A stretch of 64,000 bases of DNA from Hyunsoonleella jejuensis (lineage in GTDB: Bacteria > Bacteroidota > Bacteroidia > Flavobacteriales > Flavobacteriaceae). Shown in pieces: positions 7,476 to 17,400 of the stretch. The notes under the pieces were generated by a model. That model was not told the DNA's origin, ran no database searches, and saw nothing but the letters and a program-made list of their open reading frames with translations. The translations under genes were made by a program, and so were the position numbers. How positions within the stretch are numbered: the stretch's first letter is position 1; the number at the start of each line of letters is the position of its first letter. The DNA lies in the NCBI RefSeq assembly GCF_900111025.1, contig NZ_FOFN01000003.1:434001-498000 (forward strand), given 5' to 3'.

Positions 7476-7498
7476 AAAGCCTTCATTTTGAAGGCTTT
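7476..7498 (+). terminator. Terminator after the rhodanese pair
   Basis: Stem AAAGCCTTCA (7476-7485) and TGAAGGCTTT (7489-7498), three-base loop, then a T-run. Confidence 0.85.
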
Positions 7499-7648
7499 TT
7501 TTATTTGAATTAATTCTCTATATTTGAGAAACTCCAAAAAAGAAAATATAAAATTAATCGCTCTATATTTTCTAATTTTTTCCTACTAATTATTTGATAG
7601 CAAATTTTTGCACAATAGTGTGCGTTTAACTAACCAAAATTTTTTATT

Positions 7649-8422
7649 ATGATTAGAAGTACATTTTCTTTTTTAGTAATGGTATGCCTAGTATTTAGTG
7701 CATCCCTTAGTTTAAGTGCTCAAGACGAATCGAAAGATAACGTTCTAGAGAGTATTATGATGACACCCGATTACAAAGACCTTAAGACTTTAGGTGAAAA
7801 CATGAGGGCTCACAATGCTAAATATCACAAAGATGGTCCGTATAAAGCTAGGGTATATAATATTTCTACAGGACCTAATGCAGGCAGTTTTGTTTGGATG
7901 ATGGGGCCAACAACGTATACGCATTTAGATAAGCGACCGACAAACGATGGGCACGATGAAGATTGGAGAGATAATGTGATGCCGTTTATAAAAAAAATAC
8001 ATACAGTTGAATTTTGGAAGATGGATAATGAACTCTCTAACATGAGTATGATGGACGGTGATGATGCAAAGCATCCAGTAATATTTGTTAGGTACCATGA
8101 AATTAAAGACGGCGAAATTCCCGGAGCTTTTTCATTTTTAGAATACGTAAGTAAAACTTTAAAAGCTATGGAAGGCGGAAAGAACCCATGGGGTGTATAT
8201 GTAAACGAGTTTAGGCAAGGTGATTTGGGAAGGCATATTGCAACAGTAGGATTCTTAAAAAACTGGGCTGAAATGGATGAAGAAGGAGAAAATTTTAAAG
8301 ATGTTTTCGAAAAAACACATGGAGCCAATAAATGGCAGTTTTTTCTAGATTTGGGAGACCGCAGCTTTTCGAATTCCTGGGACGAAATTTGGTCTTACAA
8401 TGCTTATATGAGCGGTAAATAA
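7649..8422 (+). CDS. Exported protein of unknown family
   Basis: I do not recognise this gene. It has a clear Sec signal peptide (about 1-24, ending SLSAQDE) and a mature part of about 230 residues rich in Met, Trp, Asp and Lys (for example FVWMMGPTTYTH, DEDWRDNVMPFIKKI, VEFWKMDNELSNMSMMDGDD). There are no transmembrane helices after the signal and no Cys in the mature protein. The aromatic-rich compact pattern suggests a soluble periplasmic or secreted protein, perhaps a dimeric alpha-beta-barrel-like fold, but this is a guess. It stands alone with its own terminator, so it is a single-gene unit. Confidence 0.75.
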   Translation: MIRSTFSFLVMVCLVFSASLSLSAQDESKDNVLESIMMTPDYKDLKTLGENMRAHNAKYHKDGPYKARVYNISTGPNAGSFVWMMGPTTYTHLDKRPTNDGHDEDWRDNVMPFIKKIHTVEFWKMDNELSNMSMMDGDDAKHPVIFVRYHEIKDGEIPGAFSFLEYVSKTLKAMEGGKNPWGVYVNEFRQGDLGRHIATVGFLKNWAEMDEEGENFKDVFEKTHGANKWQFFLDLGDRSFSNSWDEIWSYNAYMSGK

Positions 8423-8453
8423 ATTTATAATATCTTAATTGAATTTGTCGATA

Positions 8454-8490
8454 AAAAAACCTTTACAGCGCATCGCGGTAAAGGTTTTTT
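8454..8490 (+). terminator. Terminator after the unknown exported protein
   Basis: A 13-bp stem (8454-8466 with 8478-8490, AAAAAACCTTTAC/GTAAAGGTTTTTT), an 11-base loop and a T-rich tail. Confidence 0.85.
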
Positions 8491-8628
8491 TGTTTTTGAC
8501 TTATTTTTAGGTACTTCACCTTTTTTATTTTTTGACATAAGTCAGTTTTTATACTTTTAATAAAAATTTTATGTGCTACTAAGTGGCATTTGCGATTTTA
8601 TCGAAATTTACCCTCAAAATTTACAATT

Positions 8629-8955
8629 ATGGAAAATGGTTTACTCATTTTAGGATTAATAACACTGCTTTTTTTGGCCATGTACGGTTATGCGTACGGC
8701 ACGGTTACTTTAGAAAAAATGAGGATAAAGAAACAGCAACAAGAACTTGAACGTATTGAAGCTGTAAAGAAAGAAGAGCGTTTGCAAAGGCAAAAAGCTA
8801 GAGAAGAAAAATTAGCAAAGCTTAGAAAGCGTAGTGAAGAAATAAGATTAGAACTTAATCGATTAGAGAAAGTTAATTTACAAAGTGCCACGAAAGACCA
8901 AAAAAAGGTTGAAAAAATGAGAGCACGCGTTGAGCAAAAGCAGCAGGCTAGTTAA
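8629..8955 (+). CDS. Small membrane-anchored coiled-coil protein
   Basis: Function unknown. One N-terminal transmembrane helix (MENGLLILGLITLLFLAMYG, residues 1-20) is followed by about 85 highly charged residues rich in Lys, Glu, Arg and Gln (KKQQQELERIEAVKKEERLQ, then KLRKRSEEIRLELNRLE) that should form a coiled coil. I use the ATG at 8629; an in-frame TTG at 8590 would add 13 residues before the hydrophobic segment and is less likely. It may organise other envelope proteins. No partner gene is adjacent. Confidence 0.7.
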   Translation: MENGLLILGLITLLFLAMYGYAYGTVTLEKMRIKKQQQELERIEAVKKEERLQRQKAREEKLAKLRKRSEEIRLELNRLEKVNLQSATKDQKKVEKMRARVEQKQQAS

Positions 8956-9019
8956 AATCTACAAATTCAATCTTTAAAAGATCTTGCGCTAAAGAGTATT
9001 TTCTGTCTGCAGCCTACAA

Positions 9020-10045
9020 TCATTTTCTTCTTGAAGAATCCCTTACTATAAGTTCTGGTTTTAAAATCATTTTATTTAAAGAAACGGGCAGATCTGGATT
9101 TTTAATTCTTTTTAAAAACGTCTCTGCCGCTAATTTTCCAATTTTTTCAGAGTGCTGTTCAATAGAAGTAATACCAGGCGTAACAATTTCTGAAAATGGT
9201 TCGTTGCTAAATCCAACAAGAGCAATATCCTCTGGTACTCTTATGTTATTTTCTTTTAAGATTTCTAAAGCCCCCAAAGCGGCATAATCGGCAGACACAC
9301 AAATGCCATCGGGTTTATGTTCCAATTCAAGAATTTTTTCCATTACTTCTCTGCCGTCTTCTTTTCTTAAATTGCATTCGTAAATTAAATCATCTTCAAA
9401 AGGGAGATTGTGTTTTTTAATTGCATCAATAAACCCTCGAATACGGTTTTTATAAATTCTGGTATGGCTAAAACCACCAATATGGGCAATTCGGTTACAA
9501 CCTTGTTCTACTAAATGATCAACTATCATATGGCTGCTTAAATAATCGTCAATCCCAATATAGTCAACATTTAAATCATTTTCTCCGCGATCAAATAGAA
9601 TTAATGGAATGCCTTTTTGCTTTATTTTATTGTAATAATCCAACTTAATAGTTTCGTTAGCCATTGAGGCGATAATACCATCAACTTGGGTAAAGAGTAA
9701 AGCTTCTATACTGCGACATTCTTTTTTGTAAGATTCGTTAGATTGTGCAATAATTACATTGTATCCTTTTTCGTTAACAGTATCCTCGATTTTTTCAATA
9801 ATAGAAGAAAAAAAGTGACTATTTGCCTTAGGGATAATAACACCAACCAGATTGCTTTTTCCTTTTCTAAGAGCTGAGGCGATATGGTTAGGTTGATAGT
9901 TTAAATTTTCGGCAACCTGTAAAACAGCAGCTTTGGTTTGTTTGCTAATTCTTGGGTGGTTATTCAAAGCTTTTGAGACAGCCGATGGTGTTATGCCCAA
10001 AACATTTGCAATATCTTTTATCGTGGATTTTTTTTTATTAGCCAA
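9020..10045 (-). CDS. LacI/GalR-family transcriptional regulator, probably of the KDG genes
   Basis: The N-terminal helix-turn-helix is KSTIKDIANVLGITPSAVSK followed by ALNNHPRISKQT and LNYQPN, the LacI signature. Residues from about 60 on form the periplasmic-binding-like sensor domain (NLVGVIIPKANSHFFS, DGICVSADYAALG, VALVGFSNEPFSE variant). 341 residues, full length. It faces kdgK and kdgA. A near-perfect 22-bp palindrome lies 13 bp before its start and a second, weaker copy lies before kdgK, so it probably represses both itself and the KDG genes. The inducer may be KDG or a uronate-derived sugar acid; this is inference from context. Confidence 0.92.
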   Translation of the reverse strand: MANKKKSTIKDIANVLGITPSAVSKALNNHPRISKQTKAAVLQVAENLNYQPNHIASALRKGKSNLVGVIIPKANSHFFSSIIEKIEDTVNEKGYNVIIAQSNESYKKECRSIEALLFTQVDGIIASMANETIKLDYYNKIKQKGIPLILFDRGENDLNVDYIGIDDYLSSHMIVDHLVEQGCNRIAHIGGFSHTRIYKNRIRGFIDAIKKHNLPFEDDLIYECNLRKEDGREVMEKILELEHKPDGICVSADYAALGALEILKENNIRVPEDIALVGFSNEPFSEIVTPGITSIEQHSEKIGKLAAETFLKRIKNPDLPVSLNKMILKPELIVRDSSRRK

Positions 10046-10057
10046 TTTTTATATACT

Positions 10058-10079
10058 TTTGTTCCAACGTTTGAACAAA
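10058..10079. promoter_or_regulatory. LacI-type operator 1 (regulator side)
   Basis: Half sites TTTGTTCCAAC (10058-10068) and GTTTGAACAAA (10069-10079) form a 22-bp palindrome with one mismatch around a central CG, the usual shape of LacI-family operators. It lies directly upstream of the regulator start, which suggests autorepression. Confidence 0.7.
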
Positions 10080-10213
10080 GATACTGATTTTTTGTCTAGT
10101 TCTAAATTTAAACCGACTCAATAAAGCTTAAGCAACCATCATTCGCTAAATTTATTGATTAGTTTGTAGTTTTTATTTTATTGTAGGTTTATAACAAAAT
10201 TTTATTGATTTAA

Positions 10214-10235
10214 TTTGTTCAAACGTTGTAACAGA
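10214..10235. promoter_or_regulatory. LacI-type operator 2 (kdgK side)
   Basis: TTTGTTCAAAC (10214-10224) is identical to the consensus half site deduced from operator 1. The right half GTTGTAACAGA has about three mismatches. It is centred about 73 bp before the kdgK ATG. Confidence 0.6.
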
Positions 10236-10297
10236 TTTTAATGTAAATGATATAAACAGTAAATACTAAATAATAAAAATTAATTTTAATTAAGAAA

Positions 10298-11344
10298 ATG
10301 GCACAAGTTGTAACATTTGGAGAAATCATGTTAAGATTAGCTCCACAAGGATTTTTAAGATTTTCACAAGCAAACAATTTTGACGTTGTTTATGGCGGTG
10401 GAGAGTCTAACGTAGCAGTTTCTTTAGCGAACTATGGCGTTGACGTAGATTTTGTAACACGTTTACCAAAAAATGATATCGGTGAATGCGCTATGATGGA
10501 AATGCGTAAAAGAGGTGTAGGCGTAGATAAAATTGTTTACGGCGGAGATCGTTTAGGAATCTATTTTTTAGAAACTGGAGCTGTATCTAGAGGTTCAAAA
10601 GTAGTATATGATCGCGCACATTCTGCTATGTCCGAAATTGAGTCAGGAATGATTGATTGGGATAAAGTATTTGAAGGAGCAGAATGGTTTCATTGGACCG
10701 GTATCACGCCAGCAATCTCACAAGGTTCTGCTGATGTGTGTTTAGAAGCCGTAAAAGCAGCTAGTGCAAAGGGGTTGACTATTTCAACAGATCTAAACTA
10801 CCGTGCGAAACTATGGAAATATTGCGATGATGCGCATAGGGAAGCGGTTATGACAGAGCTTACGTCATACTGTGATGTTGTTTTAGGAAACGAGGAAGAT
10901 GCCGAAATGCATTTTGGTATTAAGCCAGAAGGTATTTCTGTTCAAACGGAAGGACATAATGTAAAAGCAGAAGCGTTCTTGTCAGTATGCGAGCAAATGA
11001 TGAAAAAATTCCCAAGAGCTAAAAAAGTAATTACAACATTAAGAGGCTCAATTTCTGCATCGCATAATACTTGGGCTGGTGTTTTATATGATGGTAAAAC
11101 GTTATTTCAAACACGCCAATACCAAATTACTGATATTGTTGACCGTGTTGGAGGAGGCGATTCCTTTATGGGTGGATTAATTTATGGATTATTAAAATAC
11201 CCAGAAGATGATCAAAATGCTTTAGATTTTGCAGTTGCTGCATCCTGTTTAAAACACACTATTAAAGGTGATGCTAACTTGGTTACAGTTGCTGAAGTTG
11301 AAAAATTAATGGGAGGTGATGCTTCCGGTAGAGTAGCAAGATAA
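10298..11344 (+). CDS. kdgK: 2-keto-3-deoxygluconate kinase (PfkB family)
   Basis: Phosphorylates 2-keto-3-deoxygluconate (KDG) to KDPG with ATP. The PfkB/ribokinase fold is shown by the N-terminal VVTFGEIMLRLAP, the substrate loop VYGGGESNVAVSLANYGVD, and the C-terminal DRVGGGDSFMGGLIYG with the catalytic Asp (about 287). 348 residues. The neighbour is a KDPG aldolase, which takes the product, so KDG is the likely substrate rather than fructose or ribose. Both genes are probably under the divergent LacI-type regulator. KDG arises from alginate or pectin uronates in such bacteria. Confidence 0.92.
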   Translation: MAQVVTFGEIMLRLAPQGFLRFSQANNFDVVYGGGESNVAVSLANYGVDVDFVTRLPKNDIGECAMMEMRKRGVGVDKIVYGGDRLGIYFLETGAVSRGSKVVYDRAHSAMSEIESGMIDWDKVFEGAEWFHWTGITPAISQGSADVCLEAVKAASAKGLTISTDLNYRAKLWKYCDDAHREAVMTELTSYCDVVLGNEEDAEMHFGIKPEGISVQTEGHNVKAEAFLSVCEQMMKKFPRAKKVITTLRGSISASHNTWAGVLYDGKTLFQTRQYQITDIVDRVGGGDSFMGGLIYGLLKYPEDDQNALDFAVAASCLKHTIKGDANLVTVAEVEKLMGGDASGRVAR

Positions 11345-11423
11345 ATTATAGTTTATTGGTTTAACCGTCAAGTTGTTAAAAGATTGGACGTTTAAATCAT
11401 AAAAACATTTAAACATTTATAAA

Positions 11424-12092
11424 ATGGCACAATTTTCAAGATTAGAAGTTGCAGCAGCAATGAAAGAAACAGGGATGATTCCTTTGTTTTTTAGTCAAGA
11501 TATAGAATTAAGTAAAAAAGTATTAAAGGCATGTTATGACGGCGGTGCTCGTTTAATGGAGTTTACGGCTCGTGGTGATTTTGCACACGAAATTTTTGGG
11601 GAATTAACTAAATATGCAGTCGCTGAGTTACCAGGAATGATAATGGGTGTAGGCTCTGTAACTGATGCAGGACAAGCTTCGTTGTTCATGTCTTTAGGAG
11701 CAAATTTTGTTGTTACCCCAGTATTAAGAGAAGATATTGCAATTGCATGCAACCGTAAAAAAGTATTATGGTCTCCAGGTTGTGGGACCTTAACTGAAAT
11801 AACAAGGGCAGAGGAATTGGGTTGTGAAATTGTAAAATTATTCCCTGGGGATATTTACGGGCCTCAGTTCGTTAAAGGGGTTAAAGGCCCTCAACCTTGG
11901 ACGTCTATTATGCCAACGGGTGGTGTTTCACCAACAGAGGAAAACCTTAAAGGATGGTTTGATGCTGGTGTTACCTGTGTTGGTATGGGTTCTAAATTAA
12001 TATCCAAGGAGATTATTGCTAATAAAGACTATGCTAAGTTAGAGCGCGATGTAAAAAATGCGCTTGAAATTATCAAGGCTGTTAGAAAATAA
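11424..12092 (+). CDS. kdgA: KDPG aldolase (2-dehydro-3-deoxyphosphogluconate aldolase)
   Basis: Cleaves KDPG to pyruvate and glyceraldehyde 3-phosphate; some members also act on 4-hydroxy-2-oxoglutarate. Class I aldolase: Glu46 in RLMEFTARG, GVGSVTDAGQA, FVVTPVLRED, SPGCGTLTEI and the Schiff-base Lys138 in EIVKLFPGD. 222 residues, the usual length. It lies 79 bp behind kdgK and ends in a strong terminator. With the kinase it forms the last two steps of uronate breakdown into central metabolism. The symbol eda would be equally acceptable. Confidence 0.94.
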   Translation: MAQFSRLEVAAAMKETGMIPLFFSQDIELSKKVLKACYDGGARLMEFTARGDFAHEIFGELTKYAVAELPGMIMGVGSVTDAGQASLFMSLGANFVVTPVLREDIAIACNRKKVLWSPGCGTLTEITRAEELGCEIVKLFPGDIYGPQFVKGVKGPQPWTSIMPTGGVSPTEENLKGWFDAGVTCVGMGSKLISKEIIANKDYAKLERDVKNALEIIKAVRK

Positions 12093-12135
12093 ACCTCAGG
12101 AAAAGAGACTTAATTAGTATCAGGTTTTTAATTAT

Positions 12136-12174
12136 AAAGCCATTAATCATCAAAAAAAGGTGGTTAATGGTTTT
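12136..12174 (+). terminator. Terminator after kdgA
   Basis: An imperfect stem (AAAGCCATTAATCAT with TGGTTAATGGTTTT, 12136-12150 and 12161-12174), an A-rich loop and a run of T. Ends the kdgK-kdgA unit. Confidence 0.75.
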
Positions 12175-12291
12175 TTTTTGGAAAACATCTCAAAACTTTC
12201 ATATTTTGCAGAAGTAATAAGGCGTTTTATAATGTATATATTTTGAAAATCGCGTTATTGTAAAACGTTAAAGAACCCCAAATTTTTTAAA

Positions 12292-14406
12292 GTGAAACAC
12301 TATCTGCTAATTATCCTTCTTGCCACCGTAAATTTTTCTTTCGCTCAAGACGAAGAAATAGAAACAAAATTTGTTGAAAACGGTAGTATTCATCAGAGCA
12401 TAGATATGAGTTCCCAAGTTGTTGGGCAATTCAAAAGAAATCAAAAATGTATAGTTTTAGAGTATTCAGGTCAAAACACCTATAAGATTAGGTACGATGA
12501 AATTTCAGGTTTTGTCGGCGATGAATTTCTTGAAATCACGGAATCAATGATGGATCTGTTTTATGATTATGAAGAGCGTGAGATGCAAAAACTAATTGCG
12601 GAAGAAGAAAACAGAAAAAAGAAAATACAAGATATCATTGAGGAAAAAGAAAAACGTGTACAAGATTCCATAGCTAAAATTGAAGAAGAAAAACAACAAA
12701 AATCTCTAGCAATACAAAGAGCAAAAGAGCTAAGGGAAAAGCAAATACGAGATTCTATCTCAAAAATAAAAGAAGAAAAAAGACTAAGAGAATTAGAACG
12801 CAAACGTTTAGAAGAATTAGCGGAGAAACGCCGACAAGATTCCATTGCGGCAGTTCAGGTAGCAGAGGCTAAGGAACTAGCTCGTCAGCAGGAGTTGGAG
12901 CGCAAAAGATTAGAAGAATTAGCGGAGAAGCGGCGACAGGATTCCATTGCGGCAGTTCAAGCGGCAGAGGCTAAGGAACTAGCTCGTCAGCAGGAGTTGG
13001 AGCGCAAACGTTTGGAAGAATTGGCGGAGAAACGCCGACAAGATTCCATTGCGACAGTTCGTGCAGCAGAGGCCAAAGAGTTGGCACGCCAGCAAGAACT
13101 AGAGCGCAAACGTTTAGAGGAATTGGCGGAAAAACGCCGACAGGATTCCATTGCGGCAGTTCGCGCAGAAGCGGCTAAGGAACTAGCTCGTCAGCAGGAG
13201 TTAAAGCGCAAAAGATTAGTAGAATTGGCGGAAAAGCGCCGACAAGATTCCATTGCGGCAGTTCGTGCAGCAGAGGCCAAAGAGTTGGCACGCCAGCAAG
13301 AACTAGAGCGCAAACGTTTAGAGGAATTGGCGGAAAAACGCCGACAGGATTCTATTGCGGCAGTTCGTGCAGAAGAGGCTAAGGAACTAGCTCGTCAGCA
13401 GGAGTTGGAGCGCAAACGTTTGGAAGAATTGGCAGAGAAACGAAAGCAGGACTCGATTGCTAAATTAGAGTTACAAAAAAAGAAGATTTTCGAAATTGAA
13501 AAGCAACGGGCCGTTGCGCGTTTAAATGCGGAAAAAGAGAAACGACGACAAGATTCTATTTTCGAAGTTCTGGCAAGTGAGGCAAGGATACTAGCACAGC
13601 GAAAGGAAATAGAACGTAAACGTTTGGAGGAATTAGCTGAAAATCGAAAAAAAGATTCTATAAATAGAGTACAAGCTGATGCCGCTAGGGCATTAGCATT
13701 ACGAAAAGCTTTAGAAAAACAGAAACAAGAAGCAATAGAAGCCAAAAGAAAATTAGATTCTATTGCAAAAGCAAAGGAATTGGAACAACAAAGACTTGCT
13801 CAAGAACTAGAGCTTGCTAGAAAGCAAGTTGAAGCGTTAAAAGCAAAACGAAGACAAGATTCAATTGCCAGAATAGAAGCTGAAAAAGAAAAACTACTGA
13901 ATGCAGAAGCTAAAGCTAATAAAAATGTAATATCTGAAGACAAAGCATCCCAACAAAAAGCAATTAGTTTAAGGGAAAGACTAAAGTTTAGAGATAGCTG
14001 TCATTATCAAATTAATGAATACGATAGATTTTATAATATAACTACCATTAGAACAGACGAGTATGAAATAGCGGATGCGTTAACTGTAGAGCTTTACAGA
14101 CAGGGTATAAAAACAAATGTATTCTTTAATTTATCTAAAGATTTAGGTTGTGCCAGTTATTTGCCTAATCAGCGTTCTAGCGTTAGGGTTACTTTAGATA
14201 ACGGACAAGTAGTAAAGTTCTATCACTCATGGGATATTGAATGTGGAATGTTCCTATTCAAGGCGCATCTCAATGCATCAAAAACATCTAGTTTACAAAG
14301 TGCTCCAATAAAGTCGATTGTGCTTCAGGGTACAGAAGGTACCTGGGAAATTCTAAATATAACCTATAAAGAATTTTTTATAGATAAGTTAAAGTGTATT
14401 GAATAA
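12292..14406 (+). CDS. Exported coiled-coil protein with SH3-like N-terminus and 34-residue tandem repeats
   Basis: A GTG start and Sec signal (MKHYLLIILLATVNFSFAQ) lead to an SH3-like domain (about 30-85: SSQVVGQFKRNQKCIVLEY, YKIRYDEISGFVGDEF). Residues about 95-560 are one long charged coiled coil with a recurring RQDSIA motif. Within it, residues 167-370 are six near-identical 34-residue units (ELERKRLEELAEKRRQDSIA and the rest) and a partial seventh. The C-terminal 140 residues are a globular domain with four Cys (RDSCHYQI, DLGCASYLP, DIECGMF, KLKCIE). Probably a periplasmic or surface structural protein. Function unknown; repeat number is likely to vary between strains. Confidence 0.85.
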   Translation: MKHYLLIILLATVNFSFAQDEEIETKFVENGSIHQSIDMSSQVVGQFKRNQKCIVLEYSGQNTYKIRYDEISGFVGDEFLEITESMMDLFYDYEEREMQKLIAEEENRKKKIQDIIEEKEKRVQDSIAKIEEEKQQKSLAIQRAKELREKQIRDSISKIKEEKRLRELERKRLEELAEKRRQDSIAAVQVAEAKELARQQELERKRLEELAEKRRQDSIAAVQAAEAKELARQQELERKRLEELAEKRRQDSIATVRAAEAKELARQQELERKRLEELAEKRRQDSIAAVRAEAAKELARQQELKRKRLVELAEKRRQDSIAAVRAAEAKELARQQELERKRLEELAEKRRQDSIAAVRAEEAKELARQQELERKRLEELAEKRKQDSIAKLELQKKKIFEIEKQRAVARLNAEKEKRRQDSIFEVLASEARILAQRKEIERKRLEELAENRKKDSINRVQADAARALALRKALEKQKQEAIEAKRKLDSIAKAKELEQQRLAQELELARKQVEALKAKRRQDSIARIEAEKEKLLNAEAKANKNVISEDKASQQKAISLRERLKFRDSCHYQINEYDRFYNITTIRTDEYEIADALTVELYRQGIKTNVFFNLSKDLGCASYLPNQRSSVRVTLDNGQVVKFYHSWDIECGMFLFKAHLNASKTSSLQSAPIKSIVLQGTEGTWEILNITYKEFFIDKLKCIE
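12790..13401 (+). repeat. Six 102-bp in-frame tandem repeats
   Basis: Each 102-bp unit codes for 34 residues starting ELERKRLEELAEK and ending KELARQQ. Units begin at about 12790, 12892, 12994, 13096, 13198 and 13300, and a partial unit starts at 13402. Copies differ by scattered base changes, often in groups shared by two non-adjacent copies (for example the third and fifth share the GCACGCCAGCAAGAACTAGA version), a sign of past unequal recombination or gene conversion. Confidence 0.9.
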
Positions 14407-14426
14407 TTACTTTTAAACACAAATAG

Positions 14427-14458
14427 AAAAACCTCAACTTTATACAGTTGAGGTTTTT
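14427..14458. terminator. Bidirectional terminator between two convergent genes
   Basis: Stem AAAAACCTCAACT (14427-14439) with AGTTGAGGTTTTT (14446-14458), with T-runs on both strands. It serves the coiled-coil gene on the plus strand and the VPS10-like gene on the minus strand. Confidence 0.85.
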
Positions 14459-14479
14459 TTATTAAAATATATATTTAAA

Positions 14480-17400
14480 CTAATCTAAAATTTGAGGTAT
14501 TCCTGCATCTAGGAGTCTTTTTTCAATATCAGGTACATCAACAATTAAGAATTTGTTAAGTCTAGCTTGCAATCTGTTAAAAAGTGTTTTTGCCATTTCT
14601 AAACTCTTCATATGCGTTTTGGTTGGCCCGTACGTAGTACTAAAACCACGTTGGGCTACTGATAACCTTGATGAAATAGATTGAATATCCTTCTCTCCAA
14701 CTTCGGCTTTAGCGGAATTTCCGTTTAAAACTCGTTTTATATCAAGCATTTCTTTTTTCAAAATTATAAGATCTTTTTCAATATCTCCTGGATTACTTTT
14801 TGCATACACCGAGGCTTTATCTAAAGTATTTAGCTTTTCTGACGCATGATTAAAATCGTTTAGCATTGATTCGTAAGTAGCTTTAAAGGATTTTAAATCT
14901 TCAATATATGTATCAACTTTATCGGCAATAGGATTATCTAAAACATTTGTTCTTATTCTTTCAACTTCGAAAGTTTGAGGTTTAGAAAGTAGTTCGATAT
15001 CACCTTTGATGTTAGAAAACATAGATACCTCATATGTGCCTTCATCTGCTAAAGTATTATAGTAGTAATTTGATGGGCTATCATTTACTCTGCCAACTCT
15101 CAGAGAAGTGTTTGTAGGTATTTTTAAATTCCAGGCTACACGGTTGAATCCTTTTTTATATGGTGCGTTGATTCTTGTTATAAAGTTGCCATTACTGTCT
15201 TTAACTACTAGAATTATCGAAGCACCTTCTTCATTCTTCTCTTCTTCTAAAGCATTCCAGCCCGGGAACGGGATATTTTTGTTGTCTTTTTTTAAAGCTT
15301 TTTCAGTTTTTTTGCGACTTGATTTTAAACTTTCAAAATTTTCAGGAAGGTAGTATGTAAATACAGCGCCGTAATCTGGATTTTTTGCTGTAAAAAACGA
15401 GCCGCCTTGGCTAGATGTACCGCCGCTTATGGGCTTGTACTGCAGGGCTTTTCTAGGTTTAAACAATGTAGGGTTCGAAAATGTATTTGCGTTCAAATCT
15501 CTTAAAGGACTATAATCATCTAACACATAAAAACCGCGTCCAAAAGAAGCTGCAACCAAATCATTTTCTCTTTTTTGAATAGCTAAATCCCTAAATGAAA
15601 TGGTTGGTAAACCTTCTGAAAACTTAATCCATTTTTCACCTTGGTTCAAACTCACATAAATGCCGTATTCTGTTGCTAAAAACATCAAGTTAGGATTTAC
15701 GTGGTCTTGAACAATGCGCCAAATTAAGGTGTTATCAGGAATACCATTTGTGATAGATTTCCAAGATTTTCCACCATTTGTGCTTTTAAATAAATAAGGT
15801 TTATAATCTCCAAACTTATGGTTGTCTAAAGCAATATAAGCTGTATTTACGTCATGTAAATCGGCTTTAATATCATTAACAAATGCAGTAGCAGGAACAT
15901 TTGGCAAACTACTTACTAGCATTTTAGTCCATGAGTCCCCACCATTTTTAGTGTATTGAATAATACCATCATCAGTTCCTGCATATAGCACGTTTTCATC
16001 TAAGGGCGATTCTGCAAGTGAGGTAATGGTATTGTAGGTAGACATGGCATACACGTCCCAAGCAGCGTCCCAACTTTGTTGTTTACCCATTATGGGGAGT
16101 GTTAAGCGTTCTTCATTTTTGGTTAAATCTTTAGAGATAGGCGTCCAACTATCACCTCTATCATCTGATCTCCAAACGCGTTGCGTTCCAAAATACAACC
16201 GTTTTGGATCGTGATTGCTCACTAAAATAGGAGAGTCCCAATTGTTACGTTCGTAAGGTTCATCTATACCTTCTTGAGGTTTAATGAACACTGCTTCGCC
16301 GGTGGTTCTATCTACCCTATTTAAATAGCCTTGTTGTGATTGTGCGTAAACTATATTTGGATTCCCAGGTTCGGTAGCGGGTTGATGGCCATCCCCACCT
16401 AAAAGTACAAACCAGTCTGAATTTGCAATACCATTAGTTCTAAACGTCCTAGAAGGTCCCCCTTGTGAATTATTGTCTTGAGTGCCGCCGTAAATATTAT
16501 AAAACGGTTCAGCATCATCAACCGCTAATTTATAAAATTGTGTGATGGGGAGATTGCTTACGAATTTCCATGTTTCAGCACCATCAAAAGATTCATATAT
16601 ACCACCATCAGTTCCAATTAGCATATAATTTGGGTCATCTGGTCTAAAGGTTAAACTATGGTCGTCTCCATGTTTATTGTCTTTTTTCATCACCTCAAAT
16701 GTTTTGCCACCATCTAAGGAAAACAGGGTGCTATTGTTCATTAAATATAACTTATCAAAAACATGTGGAGAGGCTATTAATTCTTGGTAATAATGTGGGC
16801 CAGTTCCACCAGAAACAGTGTTGGACATTTTAGTCCAGCTTGAGCCTTGGTTTCCTGACCTATAAATACCACCAGTACGTCGTTCTAACTCTATAGCCGC
16901 ATAAATAACATCCGGATTTATTGGCGAAATCGCTAAACCAATTTTACCCATATCACTTTTAGGTAAGCCTGTGTTCAATTTAACCCATGTTTCTCCACCA
17001 TCAGTACTTTTATAAATGGCAGTTCCTGGACCTCCTCCCATGTAAGCAGCTACATTTCTATGGCGTTGCCATGTTGCGGCATACAGTATATTTTCGTTTC
17101 TAGGATCCATCACAATATCCGTAACACCTGTCCATTCGTTATCACTTAAAACAAGTTTCCAGGTATCACCGCCATCAGTGCTTTTGTATAAACCACGTTC
17201 GCCACCAGAACTCCATAAGGGTCCTTGTGCAGCTACCCAAATTGTATTAGAGTCGTTGGGATTAACAATAATTTTTGAGATATGTTCAGATTTTTTTAAA
17301 CCCTTATTCTTCCATGTGTTTCCACCATCATAACTCACGTAAATACCGTGGCCTATGCCAATATGTCTTCCGCCAACGTTTTCTCCAGTGCCAAGCCAAA

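Noticed and set aside
12790-13401. A CRISPR array
   Set aside because: The regular repeats are in frame inside one coding sequence, without spacers.
12567-13745. Long open frames on the minus strand opposite the coiled-coil gene
   Set aside because: They are mirror frames of a GA-rich repetitive coding sequence; Ser/Phe/Cys-rich products with no signal or motif.
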